Notes under the pieces: model-generated
Told to the model about the DNA's origin: nothing
What the model saw: the letters and a program-made list of their open reading frames with translations, nothing else
The model's database searches: none
Position numbers and translations under genes: made by a program
Assembly (NCBI GenBank): GCA_958510825.1
Contig: OY294046.1
Coordinates: forward strand, 51,857,664-51,921,663
Direction of reading: 5' to 3'
DNA length: 64,000 nucleotides
Source of the DNA: Brachypterus glaber
Lineage: Eukaryota; Arthropoda; Insecta; Coleoptera; Kateretidae
Shown: positions 26,448-38,095 of the stretch, piece after piece
How positions within the stretch are numbered: position 1 is the first letter of the stretch
How the letters are laid out: every line of letters starts with the position of its first letter

Positions 26448-26770
26448 TACTGTATAGGTAAAGTACCTACATATAAGTAGTGAATATATTTTTTAAATAA
26501 ATGCCCATAAAACCCGTATTAGACAAGTGGCGCATTTAATCTTGAGAGATCAAGAGATTATAAGTAAGCATTTAATTTTACGGCATAGAAAAAAACATAT
26601 TCATGAATGGGATTAGCACGGTATTTAGCATTAGATACTGAATATCTATGTTACCTACAAGGTCGGATAATTTGGAAATAAAGAGCTTTGACCGGAAATA
26701 AGTTGAAAAAATGCTTTTATCGAGGCTTTTATAAACATTTTTTATTGGGGGAGTCATTAATTTTTTGACA

Positions 26771-28413
26771 CACTGAGAGCTCGTTACTAGGGTGAGTCAA
26801 AAAAAACGACTATTTTTTTTTTACTTTATACTCTGAAAAATCGATTGCTAGACACCTCTAGAAAATTCTCACCTAATATGAGCTTTTAATTTTTATAAAA
26901 AGGTTCTCCGCTTTACAATTTTCCATTTTTTCCTCAGTATTAGAAACAAATATTCATATCTCTTTGACAACTGTTTGTTAGAAAGTATCTCTCCTCATAT
27001 TCTTGTAGGAAATCAAATGCTCTACAAAAAAGGTCTCTTACAATTTTGTCGTAAACCTCACCGTTTAAAAGATATCAAAGGTTAAAGTTTGATTATTTTA
27101 AGAGACATTTCTGTTTTGCTTATGAATTTTATAACTCGGTTACAAAAATTGTTATGAATTGCGCAATTCAAAGTTTTGTAGGAAATTAACTGCTCTACAA
27201 AAATGGTCTCTTATGATTTGTCGATTAAATTAAGCGTTTAAAAGATATTCATCGTCAAACTTCAATGCATACTAATTTTAATAGTTTTTGATGAATATTT
27301 CGAAAAATTTCAATTTAATTTATGAGTTTCATGAAAATTTATACAAATTTGGGGGATTCCTATGAAAAGAGAAATGTTTTGAACTATTTGTCTTGTTTTT
27401 TTTTAGTTCTACGTATATTTGGTGATATTGAAAAAAAAATTAGTGCATTATTTCTAACTCAGAGTCAATGATTTATTAAATTTTGAAAAAAATAACGTTT
27501 GCGTTATGAATTAAATATTAAAAGTATTGATTTTGAAGAAAAAAAAAAATTTCAATTTGTTATTAAAAATATTATTAAAATAAAAAAGTTTCAAATAAAT
27601 TTTCGAAAGGGAAACTTCTATAAGAGTTACTCTTACGATAGAAACTCAAATTTGTATAAATTTTCGTGAAACTCATAAATTAAATTGAAATTTTTCGAAT
27701 TATTCATCAAAAACTATTAAAATTAGTATACATTGAAGTTTGACGATGAATATCTTTTAAACGCTTAATTTAATCGACAAATCATAAGAGACCATTTTTG
27801 TAGAGCAGTTAATTTTCTACTAAACTATAAATTGGGCAACTCATAACAATTTTTTGTAAGCGAGTTATAAAATTCATAAGCAAAACAGAAATGTCTCTTA
27901 AAATGATCAAACTTTAACCTTTGATATCTTTTAAACGGTGAGGTTTACGAAAAAATTGTAAGAGACCTTTTTTGTAGAGCGTTCGATTTCCTACAAGAAT
28001 ATGAGGAAAGATACTTTTTAACGAACAGTTGTCAAAGAGATATGAATTTTTTTTTCTAATACTGAGAAAAAAATGGAAAATTGTAAAGCGGAGAACCTTT
28101 TTATCAAAATTAGGAGCTTATATTTGGTGAGAATTTTCTAGAGGTGTCTACCAACCAATTTTTCAGAGTATAAAGTAAAAAAAAGTAGTCGTTTTTTTTG
28201 ACCCACCCTACTCGTTACAGTAGTAAATATAAAATGTTTTTGCTTATATGGAACCCCACGAAAGTTTAGTTAACAACTGGTTGTTACAGTAGGTAATACT
28301 TAACGTTGTTATAGTTCTGGTAATCGTAACAACCAGTGAATGTTAACTAAACTTTCGTGGGGTTCCATATAAGATAAATGTTTAGTATTTACTAATGTAA
28401 CGAGCTCTCAGTG
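26771..28413. repeat. CACTGAGAG-type MITE split by a hAT-like insertion
   Basis: The outer ends CACTGAGAGCTCGTTAC (26771-26787) and GTAACGAGCTCTCAGTG (28397-28413) pair exactly. Apart from the inserted element, only about 210 bp remain. These include a second inner hairpin (about 28240-28372) with GGAACCCCACGAAAGTTTAG and its complement. A diverged relative lies at about 41296-41540. Confidence 0.8.
26788..28210. mobile_element. hAT-like fold-back element, 1.42 kb, 8-bp target duplication
   Basis: Ends TAGGGTGAGTC and GACCCACCCTA, fitting the YARNG-type ends of hAT elements. It is flanked by the direct repeat CTCGTTAC (26780-26787 and 28211-28218). Each arm is about 700 bp and the two are complementary throughout. 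They include AGAGACCATTTTTGTAGAGC-type blocks present in both orientations, and the centre is near 27500. No transposase, so non-autonomous. It sits inside an older MITE. Confidence 0.85.
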
Positions 28414-29690
28414 CAGTTATTTTGTGTCCCAAAATCCTAAACTTGTTGATACCCCCAAGTTTTTGAAAAACCCCTAAATTTTAATCCTAAAATATCCTTA
28501 AATGGATCCTTAAATAAAACAAAAAATGGAGTTATTTTTCTAAGGGTTAAAAAATATTCGAAAATTATATAATTGATAAAACTGATAAGGTAAGCTTTAT
28601 AACCTTATATATGCAGAGGACATCATTATAATACAAAAAATCAACTATTAGTTATTAGTAAATTAATCCTACACCAAATACTGACACTGACAAAACGGTT
28701 TAATTTAAAAAGCAAGTCGCTTTTTTCCGCTGTTGCATATGAATGGAGGAGATAAGCATAAACATTCTAAAATATATCAATAAAATTTGTCGAATAGTTA
28801 TATTTTAAAAATGAAACATTAATTGGTAGGCTATTTTAAAGAATGTAGCAATAAAACTAAAACTCAGTAGATAGAAAAAACAATTAAAGAAGCTCCTTTT
28901 TTGTGGCATTAGGCATTTTTAAAGTACTTGGATCATAGGCCGTGTAATATAATTAGTCTTTATTTGAAATAAAAATCAGTCAGTCAAGTAAAAATAAGCA
29001 GCAGGATACCCCAAAAATGTTAACATTACCAGGGCTGTGAAATTTTAGAATTTATCCTCATCACTGATTTCAAAAACCTACTAAAAAGTCCAAACAAATG
29101 AAAATTTATTAAACCCAGCCGTCTTGAATGAGCGAGAATATTTTCTCATAAAAAAAATTATGTCCAGAAACAATTTATTACATTTTTGTATATTATCTAA
29201 CATTTTTGGTGTAATTTAATTTTACCTTGTAGGTGCTTTTTAAATTTTTCTTCTATTTGGATGTTGTGAATACCAAAAAAGTCCAAAATGATCAAAATTT
29301 GCGTTACGTAATACTTAAACGTTCCCTTAGGTGGTATTAAAATTATTCTTATATTGTGAATAATAAAAATTTTACTGCCAGAAACATTTTTTTAAATTTT
29401 GGGGTGACGGGGGAGGGGGCTGAAAAAATGATAATTATATTTTTTATGTGATTTTATTTTACCTTTTATGTGGTTTTTACATTTTTCTTCTGTTATGTTA
29501 TGTCTAAAAACAATTTTTTACATTTTGGGGCAGAGCGGGGGCGCTGGAAAAGAAAGATAATGAAATTTTTTGTGTAGTTTTATTTAGCGTTTTATGTAGT
29601 TTTTAAATTTTTCTTCTATTGTACATAATAAAAAACATACGATCAAAACAAACATTTAACCCCCCTTTTACCCCCCTTCCCAGCAACTGA
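28414..29690. other. Gap without a gene; copy 1 of an upstream repeat
   Basis: About 28985-29085 (AGCAGCAGGATACC to TCAAAAACCTACTAAA) is a direct relative of about 30100-30200. Near 29300-29335 lies the CGTAATACTTAAACGTTCCC end of the family also seen at 8.7 kb. No coding sequence was recognised. Confidence 0.45.
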
Positions 29691-29830
29691 CTTTGCTCAA
29701 ATACAAACTTGTCTAAGACAATATACAAGTACATCTGTACAGCAAATTTCAAGTGGCTAGCTCAAAGCGTTCTTAAGTTATCGTGGATATAGACAGGCAG
29801 ACGGACCGACAGACACATCATTATTTTAGT
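29690..29830 (-). repeat. Dispersed CACGATAACT repeat, minus orientation
   Basis: Read on the minus strand it has GATGTGTCTGTCGGTCCGTC, then CCACGATAACTTAAGAACGC, then TTTGAGCTAGCCACTTGAAA. The same order occurs on the + strand at about 42690, 46500 and (degraded) 38750 within the wg introns. Confidence 0.65.
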
Positions 29831-29994
29831 TGCTTGTTTTGATTTTTCTTAACATTTTAGGAAAAAATAAGATTCAACAAAAGAAATTGATTTTTTTTCA
29901 CAATAGGTACAACATTATGAAGGTAAGTTTTAAATTTGCAGAGGATATGTTTTAAATGTGAAAAGGACAAGCTTTATGGAGTAAGAAACATATA

Positions 29995-30038
29995 AGAAGA
30001 AGACTTAATGCATTATGTAATGCATTAAGTCTTCTTCT
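29995..30038. repeat. Perfect 21-bp palindrome, 2-nt loop
   Basis: AGAAGAAGACTTAATGCATTA, loop TG, then the exact complement, which runs into a CTT microsatellite ending near 30046. It lies about 340 bp upstream of the predicted wg transcription start. Confidence 0.8.
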
Positions 30039-30279
30039 TCTTCTTCGTCTCCTTTGTTAAGTCTTGGTTTCAAACAAAACTCATTCAAAGTAAAAATAAA
30101 CAAGTCTAAGCAGGATGCCGCAGGAATGTTAAAATCATCATGGCTGTGAACTGATTCATCCTAGAATCTACCTGTATCACTTATTACAAAAACCTACTAA
30201 TACAATAAAAAAATAAACAATAAAAAAAGCGGAAACGCATCGAAAAATTTTTAAACTGCGCTATACCCAATGCAACAAC

Positions 30280-30379
30280 CAAGGCGTGGTCGAACCGTAC
30301 CATTGGTTAGACCCGATCCTGCGGGCGTGGTCTGTGTGCACGTGTGCCAGACCACACGTGCGCTTTTATCCAAAGGCTC
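30280..30379 (+). promoter_or_regulatory. Proximal wg upstream region: E-boxes and paired GGCGTGGTC motifs
   Basis: A GC-richer island in AT-rich surroundings. GGCGTGGTC occurs at 30283-30291 and 30324-30332 and matches the GLI/Ci 9-mer TGGGTGGTC at 7 of 9 positions. CACGTG E-boxes lie at 30339-30344 and 30355-30360 inside an inverted repeat, GTGGTCTG (30327-30334) with CAGACCAC (30348-30355). Regulatory meaning is inferred from position and motif identity only. Confidence 0.5.
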
Positions 30380-30411
30380 AGTTCAACAAAAGCTTCATCT
30401 GTGGGTGGTCA
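30378..30411 (+). promoter_or_regulatory. Predicted wg core promoter: Inr + DPE, no TATA box
   Basis: TCAGTT (30378-30383) matches the insect initiator, with A+1 at 30380. GGTCA at 30407-30411 matches the DPE consensus RGWYV exactly at +28 to +32. No TATA box lies 25-35 bp upstream. TATA-less Inr/DPE promoters are common among insect developmental genes. The DPE overlaps an exact GLI/Ci site, TGGGTGGTC (30402-30410). A start here gives a 251-nt 5' leader. Confidence 0.55.
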
Positions 30412-30599
30412 TAACTCGATAACTCCTCCTATAGCCTGATAACTCGGGAAAGCTCGGGGACTTCCGGCCAGTGCCACCCCTACCATCCCCAAGTAAAGTA
30501 AATACTCAGGTCGATCCTGTATTGTTTATTTTTTGCGGCTTGAACCGGTGAGTGAGGTACTTATTGTGCGGGTAGTTCTAAACAAACACGTAAAAATCT

Positions 30600-30722
30600 A
30601 TGAAAAATTTGCGTAAAAATATATGTAAAAATGGTGTCAGTGTACTTTTTATTTATTGTTGTTATTTTGTCTGTTATCCTTACACAGTCCTGCGGGGAGG
30701 ACGATGTCAGCCCGAGGAGTAA
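30600..30722 (+). other. Upstream ORF overlapping the wg start
   Basis: ATG at 30600 is out of frame with wg and stays open for 40 codons to TAA at 30720-30722, so it covers the wg start codon. Its context is weak (T at -3). A minimal ATGTAA start-stop lies at 30623-30628, two bases before the wg ATG. The wg ATG has a strong context (AAAAATGG). Translational damping is possible but inferred. Confidence 0.4.
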
Positions 30723-30749
30723 AAATAGAGGAAAAGGATCCATGTGGTG
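30631..30749 (+). CDS. wg: wg exon 1: start codon and signal peptide
   Basis: Encodes residues 1-39 plus two bases of codon 40. [17 protein letters not shown] is followed by TQSCGEDD, so signal cleavage is likely around residue 20. It ends KGSMW and splits the next Trp codon (TG|G). The donor is GTAAGT at 30750. The start was chosen as the only in-frame ATG with a strong context ahead of a signal peptide that runs straight into the Wnt1-specific SMWW motif. Confidence 0.93.
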
Positions 30750-33700
30750 GTAAGTACAACTTTTTTTTAGAGCAATGAACACTTAGGCGAAAAAAGAAGT
30801 ATACTTTTAGGGGGTTAGTTTATTTTAAATCCCTATATATGATTGCCGGTTATATATAAAATGGATTTTTTTAAGAAATTGTGAAGGGGTAATTTTATTT
30901 TTGTTATTTCTGAGCCGACGTCCCCCACCACAACCCATGATTCCACTGTTTCGAAATTATTGTCATTTTAAAAATTTATTTTTATATTTAGTGATTTTTT
31001 ATTATACTATCAGGTTTTTTTTTTCGTATATTCAGTGTTTTATCTAATTTTTTTAATACATTTTATTAATTTTAAATTGTTAATGGAACATTAAATTAGT
31101 TTTACAGTTTCGGTACCAATTTTATTAAATTTAAATTGTTTAAGTTTCGGTTATAAACAAATATTAAAACAATAACAAATGCAAAATAGGAGAGGGGGTT
31201 AATTGATATTACCCCTATCATCTCCCTCCACTTTAGATACGCCTCTTTTTATGACTGACAGGAAGAAAGGATAATTTTCTTTTGTTTTTTTTTTGTTTTT
31301 TTCTTTTTTTTATTTAACACGATTCATTATTTTACAAATATATATTTTTTACATGCATATACATATTTATTAAGGTTCATAAAAAGTTATTCTGTTTCCT
31401 TATAGATACATTAAAAATATTTTACATAGTAAGTAATATACTACACTTATAAAAAATATAGTTTATATGTACCAACTGATAAATTTTTTACTCCCCCAGC
31501 ACAAAAAGTGGTACCATTTAATGTAATTTGTTAAAAGATTTGTCTTTTGTTTTTACTGCACGGTGTTACGGAATTGTCGCACGTATTCCCAGACTTGAAA
31601 AATCTCCGAAAAACGTTTCATTAAAAGTCAGATAACGTTCTCAGAGCTGACACAAAAGATTTACTTGGTTGCTGAATCGTATACATGCCTTCCATATATC
31701 AAAAGTTGTCAACTGTCAATCGCAAAAAAGATTCGTACAAGCTACAAAAAGGCAGCACTAATCTTAAAACATTACCTACACCAAGAAAAACTGTTTTCGG
31801 AAAACAACGAATAACAATAAACAAACCAAATTACAACGAAAATACAATTTTGTAATGCCTATTCTCAATTATAATAGAATACTGTTAAAAAGTTCTGTAT
31901 ATTAAGAAGAAATCAACTACAATAATTGTACATTAATATTTATGAATATTCAGCAAAATCTTAAAAATAAGATAGAAATGTACATTCAATTATTGTTAAT
32001 ATTAATTAATTAATTCAGTTGTCTATTTTAAAATAAATGTCAATATAAAATCATAATTCAAACTTCGTCGAATATAAATGAATAATTGTAGGTGATAACA
32101 TATGTATTAATATTCAAATAATTTTTTAGGATAATTTTAAAAATAAATTTACATATCCAAATTCATTAAATATACCAATTTTGTGCTGAGAATAATTGTC
32201 ATTCACAAAATTTAAGTAATAAATTGAATATTAAGACAAAAACTAAAATTATATTTAATTTTTACCTATAAGTTTAATACAGAATTGACTATTATAAAAA
32301 TAATTATTTTACATTTCTTTTTTAATTTAAAGATTTCATTTAATTATATCCACTTGCTGCAACTGCAGTTGTACAATATAAGTATGTCATTCATATCATT
32401 TTATATAATATATACCACTGACATATGATATACATATATGACGTACATTACCTACACCAAGAAAAACTTTTTTCCGAAAACAACGAATAACAATTAACAC
32501 AAGCAAATTACAACAAAAACATTATTTTGTACAATTGCCTATTCTCAATGATAATAGAATACTGTTAAAAAGTTCTGTATATTAAGAAGCAATCATCTAC
32601 AATAATTCTACATTAATATTTATGAATATTCAGCAAAATCTTAAAAAAATAAGACAGAAATGTACATTAAATTATTGTTAATATTAATTAATTATTCAGT
32701 TGTCTATTTTAAAATAAATTTCAATATAAAATCATAATTCAAACTTCGTCGAATATTAATGAATAATTGTAGGTGATAATTGCTTCAAACACATGTTATG
32801 TATTAATATTCAAATAATTTTTTAAGATAATTTAAAAAATAAATTTAAATATTCATATTCATTAAATATACCAATACGGAATAATTGTCATTCACAAAAT
32901 TTAAGTAATAAATTGAATATTAAGACAAAAACTAAAATTATATTCAATCTTTACCTATAAGTTTAATAGAGAATTGACTATTATAAAAATCGTTATTTTA
33001 CATTTCTGTTTTAATTTAAAGATTTCATTTAATTTACATGTCCAGTTGTACAATATACAACGAACTAATCACTCTTCTCTCTAGAATAGGCATTTCATTT
33101 GTAAAAACTGACAAAAACGTAGCCAACATATACATTTGATGAAGCTGAAGTTTGCAACGTTTTTTTGCAACAAAAATTCAAATAGTATATTAAAGTAACA
33201 TTCATAACATACGTTTTTAGCGCACGAGTACAAGTTTAGAAAACAAGCTGCTTGCGGCGAGTTTTCTAAAGTACTAGTGCGCTAAAAACGTCTTATGGAA
33301 TAAGCGCTTTAATAAACTATTTGAATTTTCGATGCAAAAAAACGTTGCAAAATTCAACTTTATTACATTTGTCTGTCTTACTCGCACAGCTTTGTTTTAA
33401 CAGAGACAGCAATAACAGTTACTGATAACTGTTATTGTTCACGCCTGAATATACCTACTATTTGTTTACAAACAAACCGAGATGTTGGCGATACTAACTG
33501 TATGAGTATTCTAGAGAGAAGAGTTGTTACTTCGTTAACAATATAAGTATGTCATTCATATCATTTTATATAATATTAAAATTATTTTGAGCAGTGAACA
33601 TCGTATGTTTTACTAATTAAAGTCATAATTTTAATTACTTTAACTTTTCACGTCTATGGCCATTATGGTCATTTTGTCATCTAACTATGGTTGTATAAAC

Positions 33701-36700
33701 TTATATTAAAATTCTATTTTATATATTCCTCTTTTGTGATTAGTTTTAATTAGGCTATTTCACCCACATGTTAACTTGTCAAGTGTTAACACGTTAAGTG
33801 ATAAGGGATCTTCGTACTTTAAACCACTTTTGATTTCCGTTTGCCAACGTAGAAAAAAATACTCATCTACACATGTTTTAAATACACACCTAAGTAGTTT
33901 TTATGAAGTAGGTAATAGGCTGGCAACAATTTTGAAATCGCGCTATTTTAACCCTGGAACCTGACTGTGGGGTCTCAAAAACCCCAATATCGCTTCTATT
34001 ACAGTGAGCAGGTGCTGGATTGTTTCAAAAGATGCTTAACAAAAACGTTAATATTAGTGGTTATATATTTAAATAAATCCTTTTAAATTACTTACAGAAA
34101 GAAACTAAAACAAAACAAAAAGTAAAAAGGTATGTTTCTCAGTTGTTATTAATTATTTTTTGTGGAACCCCAGAGTTGCATTTGTGTATACTCGAAATAA
34201 GTGTCCGGATTCACTATTAAGATCCATAAGGTCTCAATAAACCCCTCATGATATTTTATACAAAACAAATCACTTTTAATGGGTGCCATTTTCCCTGAAG
34301 TGTTAAAAACTGACTAAAAATTAAAATAATGCCCAAAATTGAAATTGGACCATACTATATATACCAAGTTACACCTTATTTCAAAGGTCTTATAGTTCCC
34401 GTTTCAATAGTTTTCTGTTTTTAAAAATCAGTTTTACTAATGACATATGATATATATATGACGTATACATCTATACAAATGAGCTGCAGCTCTCTAGTGA
34501 GTGGCTTTTCTTATTTTTAGAGACTTTTATTATTTTGTTCTTAAAAAAAAAAATAATTCTTAATTAAAATTTTGTTTCTTCAAAATTATAAAAATTAAAA
34601 TGGAATAGACAATACATTAAAAAATTAAAGAAGTTCATATTGGTTCCGGATCAAGACGCACCCTGTAACCAAATTCCAACATGAACAAAAACTTGGAAAT
34701 ATTCTTAACAATTTATCGAAAGTCAGAGAATTTGTTTTTTTGCTGGCACCCTAGTAGGTATCTTTGACCACTTAAAATATTCGTGATTGATAAAAATCAA
34801 TAAATTAATTAATTAATGCCTAATCATTCTTTAATTTCGTTATAGGAAACCAGTTAAATTAAATTAATTTAAGAAACAGTTATTGAGTTTATGGGTTTTC
34901 GATGGTATCTTACAAATTACTGTTTAAACATTTATTTGGATTCGGAATCTTTATAATTCGATTACATTGTATCGAAAGGTTACTGTTCTGTGTGAGAGTT
35001 GTAATCTCTTTTTTTTTTCTTTACATTTACATTTTTATCCTGCATATAGACATTTTCAGGTGTAATAATTCTTCATATACCGGGTGTTTTTTTAACCTGA
35101 AACTTTCAAATATCTCAAATACTATGCATTTTAGAAAAAAAAAATATCGGACAAAATTTGTTTATTTTAATGGTGGAAACAAAATGGCGTATTAATATTT
35201 TACGGATATTTACGTTTTTAAGGTCATTTCAAGGTCAACTTTATTTTTTTAAGTACAAACATATATTTTTTACTGTTATTTAATTCCCCTCGAAAAAATA
35301 AAAATCTTTTGTAAAAAACTTTTTTTGATTGGACTTTTAGTTGCAGAGATAACACAGCCACACAAAATTAAAAAAGTTGCATCTTCGACAAACTTGACTA
35401 GTCAATCCCTCTGTATTTTGAGCCGCTGAATCCTAATCTGAGGTCAGAATTTGAAAGTTAGCTCCCATTTTCAACATAACCTCAAAAAACATACTTTTCG
35501 CAATTTTACATTGGTTTTAAATACATATTTATATTGGTTTATAAACCACTATAGTGCTTTTAGCACTAATTTAATTAAAATTAGTTTCTAAATAATAATA
35601 ATAAGTATGGGTAGGTAAATATATTACATATCTACTGAATCACTTTGTAAATAAAAACAACCAAATTACTTGAATACAAGTTTTTACAGTTAAACGTGAC
35701 ATTGTTCTGTTGTTCTTACTGTAACAACTTGTATTTAATAGCCAAAGTTACTTTACAACAATTAAATAACCAATAGCTATATTTTAAGATGCCAACACTA
35801 GATATTCAGATAGATTTGACTTAACCCTCTACGTAAAATAAAGAAGTTTTGTCTTTGTTTTTCTATGGAAAAATATGAAAGGAAACTATGTGTCTATAGC
35901 GCAGAGCTCAGTGTATAATTGGCAGATCCCGCTCTCTTGAAGTAGCAGAAAAATCGCACTATGGGGATAGGAATTAGACTAGAAGTAGCAGAAATAATAG
36001 AATTTTGCTTGAATTGATGACATTTTAAGCATAGTGCTGTCGTGTATATTAAATCAGACGGCATTGTGATCGAAATGTCTTCAGTTTAGACAAAAAATCA
36101 TCATCTAACTTCCAACAAATAGTTTTGAATAACTGTAGCTGCATCTTAAAACTTGGATTCAAAGACATGTCTATCCATAGAAAGAAAGAGCCTGAAAGAC
36201 TATGATAGCATAATGCCCTTGGCCAGAAAAGGAGAGGAGATCCCAAATATTTTGGCTCAACTTCTTTAAAACTTTCTTTGATAATTTGAGTTTTGCTTTT
36301 GCTGTTGTCTGAAGATAGTTGTTTTAAAATTCTACATCCCGAATTTTATAAAATTGATTTAAGATTAAGCAATTTGAAAAATGTGGATGTCATAACTATC
36401 CCTTTAAAATAATAAAAATTTGGGATTATTTCTACGTATACCTACGTGGGGACTACGTACGTAATGTTCTAAAAAAATGTGAATAAATTTAGGAAAAATA
36501 AGGTCAAGCAATTTTTGATTTTTGGGGAATAGAGCTTTGGATCTGACTAAAATTGTTATCTAATTTTGCTGTGACGTTTCGACTATGGATTTTCATCGTT
36601 TTCGAACAGAGAATTAAAGCCAAAGATTAGTCATTGTCACTAACAGTTTTTGGCTTAAATTCTCTGTTCGAAAACAACGAAAATTCATTGTCGAAACCTC

Positions 36701-38057
36701 ACAGCAAAATTAGATAACAATTTTAGTCATATCTAAAGCCCTATTCCCCAAAAATCAAAAAGTTAAATTATACAAATCGGGCAAAAACTTTCAATTTAAA
36801 GTCAAGGACGTTACGTATAGCTTTTCAGTGAAATCCGGCCCTGGCATAAGTCCTAATTGGTCATTTTGACGAACAAAGCTCAGATAGTCGGTAGTGTATT
36901 ATTTTTTGTCGTCGGTGGCATACCTAAAGAAGAGGAATCCGAGAAGATAAAGGGTTAACATATTGCTCTGACAGTCTTTGGGCAAGATAACGAAATGACA
37001 TTGCCGTTCTCACGCTTTTGTATCTTTTTTTACTTATTCGTCATTTTTGGAATTACGCAATTGCATGGCCACTTTAGATTTAGATAGAACAATGTTTTTT
37101 CTTCAATGAAGGTATTAGTCCAGTCAAATAACGAATTTAAAGGATAGTAACAGAATACTCCTGTTAGTTTTTCACCGGGTGATTTGCGTAAGGGGTGTCC
37201 GCTATCTTGAATTTTAGGGGTGAGTGCGGTTATCTCGCTAAATATGCATCTTACGATAAAGATCTATATAACCAATTTTGTTAAGGAAAACATTTTCAAC
37301 AATTTATTTTGGATCAGTTTTTAAATATATTAATAACAATCGAGTAAATATTAAAAAATGGACATATTGGGGGTGAAATCAGTTTTTTCGAGTTTTTAGC
37401 CCAATTATTCATCAGATGATAAAAGTGGTTATGAGCAAACTTGTAGCTCTTGAAATTCTCTATAAGTTTTATATATTTTGCATTTTCATAAGTGTTTTGT
37501 TATGGTTACAGTGGGCGCTGAAAGTCGAGTTGCACCCTCTGTGCGTACCAAAGTACCTTAAAAAAATGATCTAACAAAAATTGTTGGAAATTTCCTCCTT
37601 AACAAAATTGGTTATATGCATGTTTATCGTAAGATGCATATTAAGCAATTCACCCCTAAAATTCAAGATAGCGTTCACCCCTTAAGCAAATCACTCGGTG
37701 AAAAACTAACAGGCGTGTTCCGTTACCATCCACTACTACCGTTTAAAATATCAGCCCGTGTACATTTATTGCAAATTACATTTATTATTTGACTGGACTA
37801 TATATAACTACACGCATAAAAATAGTTTTGCAGTTGCTATAATGTATAGCAATCATTACCAAACACCAATGTTTTTAAAATAAATGTAATAAATGTATAT
37901 ATTTATTGTATGCACAGTTTTTGATATTTTATTTTTTACGTATTACATTTGAATATAATATATTTTAGTTATAGTTAAAATAAACAAAGTTTTTGCTCCG
38001 GTTGCCACACTTTAGCTTTTAAGGTGGCTAACTGGGCATTTGCAACCTCACTGGCCT

Positions 38058-38095
<38 letters not shown>

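Larger units (their letters stand above)
31770..34465. repeat. 676-bp tandem duplication, second copy interrupted
   Basis: The unit begins CATTACCTACACCAAGAAAA at 31770 and again at 32446. It ends with CATATGATA..ATATGACGTA at about 32445 and again at about 34465. Copy 2 carries a 480-bp insertion (33058-33537) and a further extra stretch of about 860 bp (about 33577-34437) absent from copy 1. The copies differ by scattered substitutions and small indels, so the duplication is not very recent. Confidence 0.8.

Noticed and set aside
34902..35195. 97-codon frame in wg intron 1
   Set aside because: Rich in Phe/Ile/Leu from AT-rich DNA; no domain or conserved feature.
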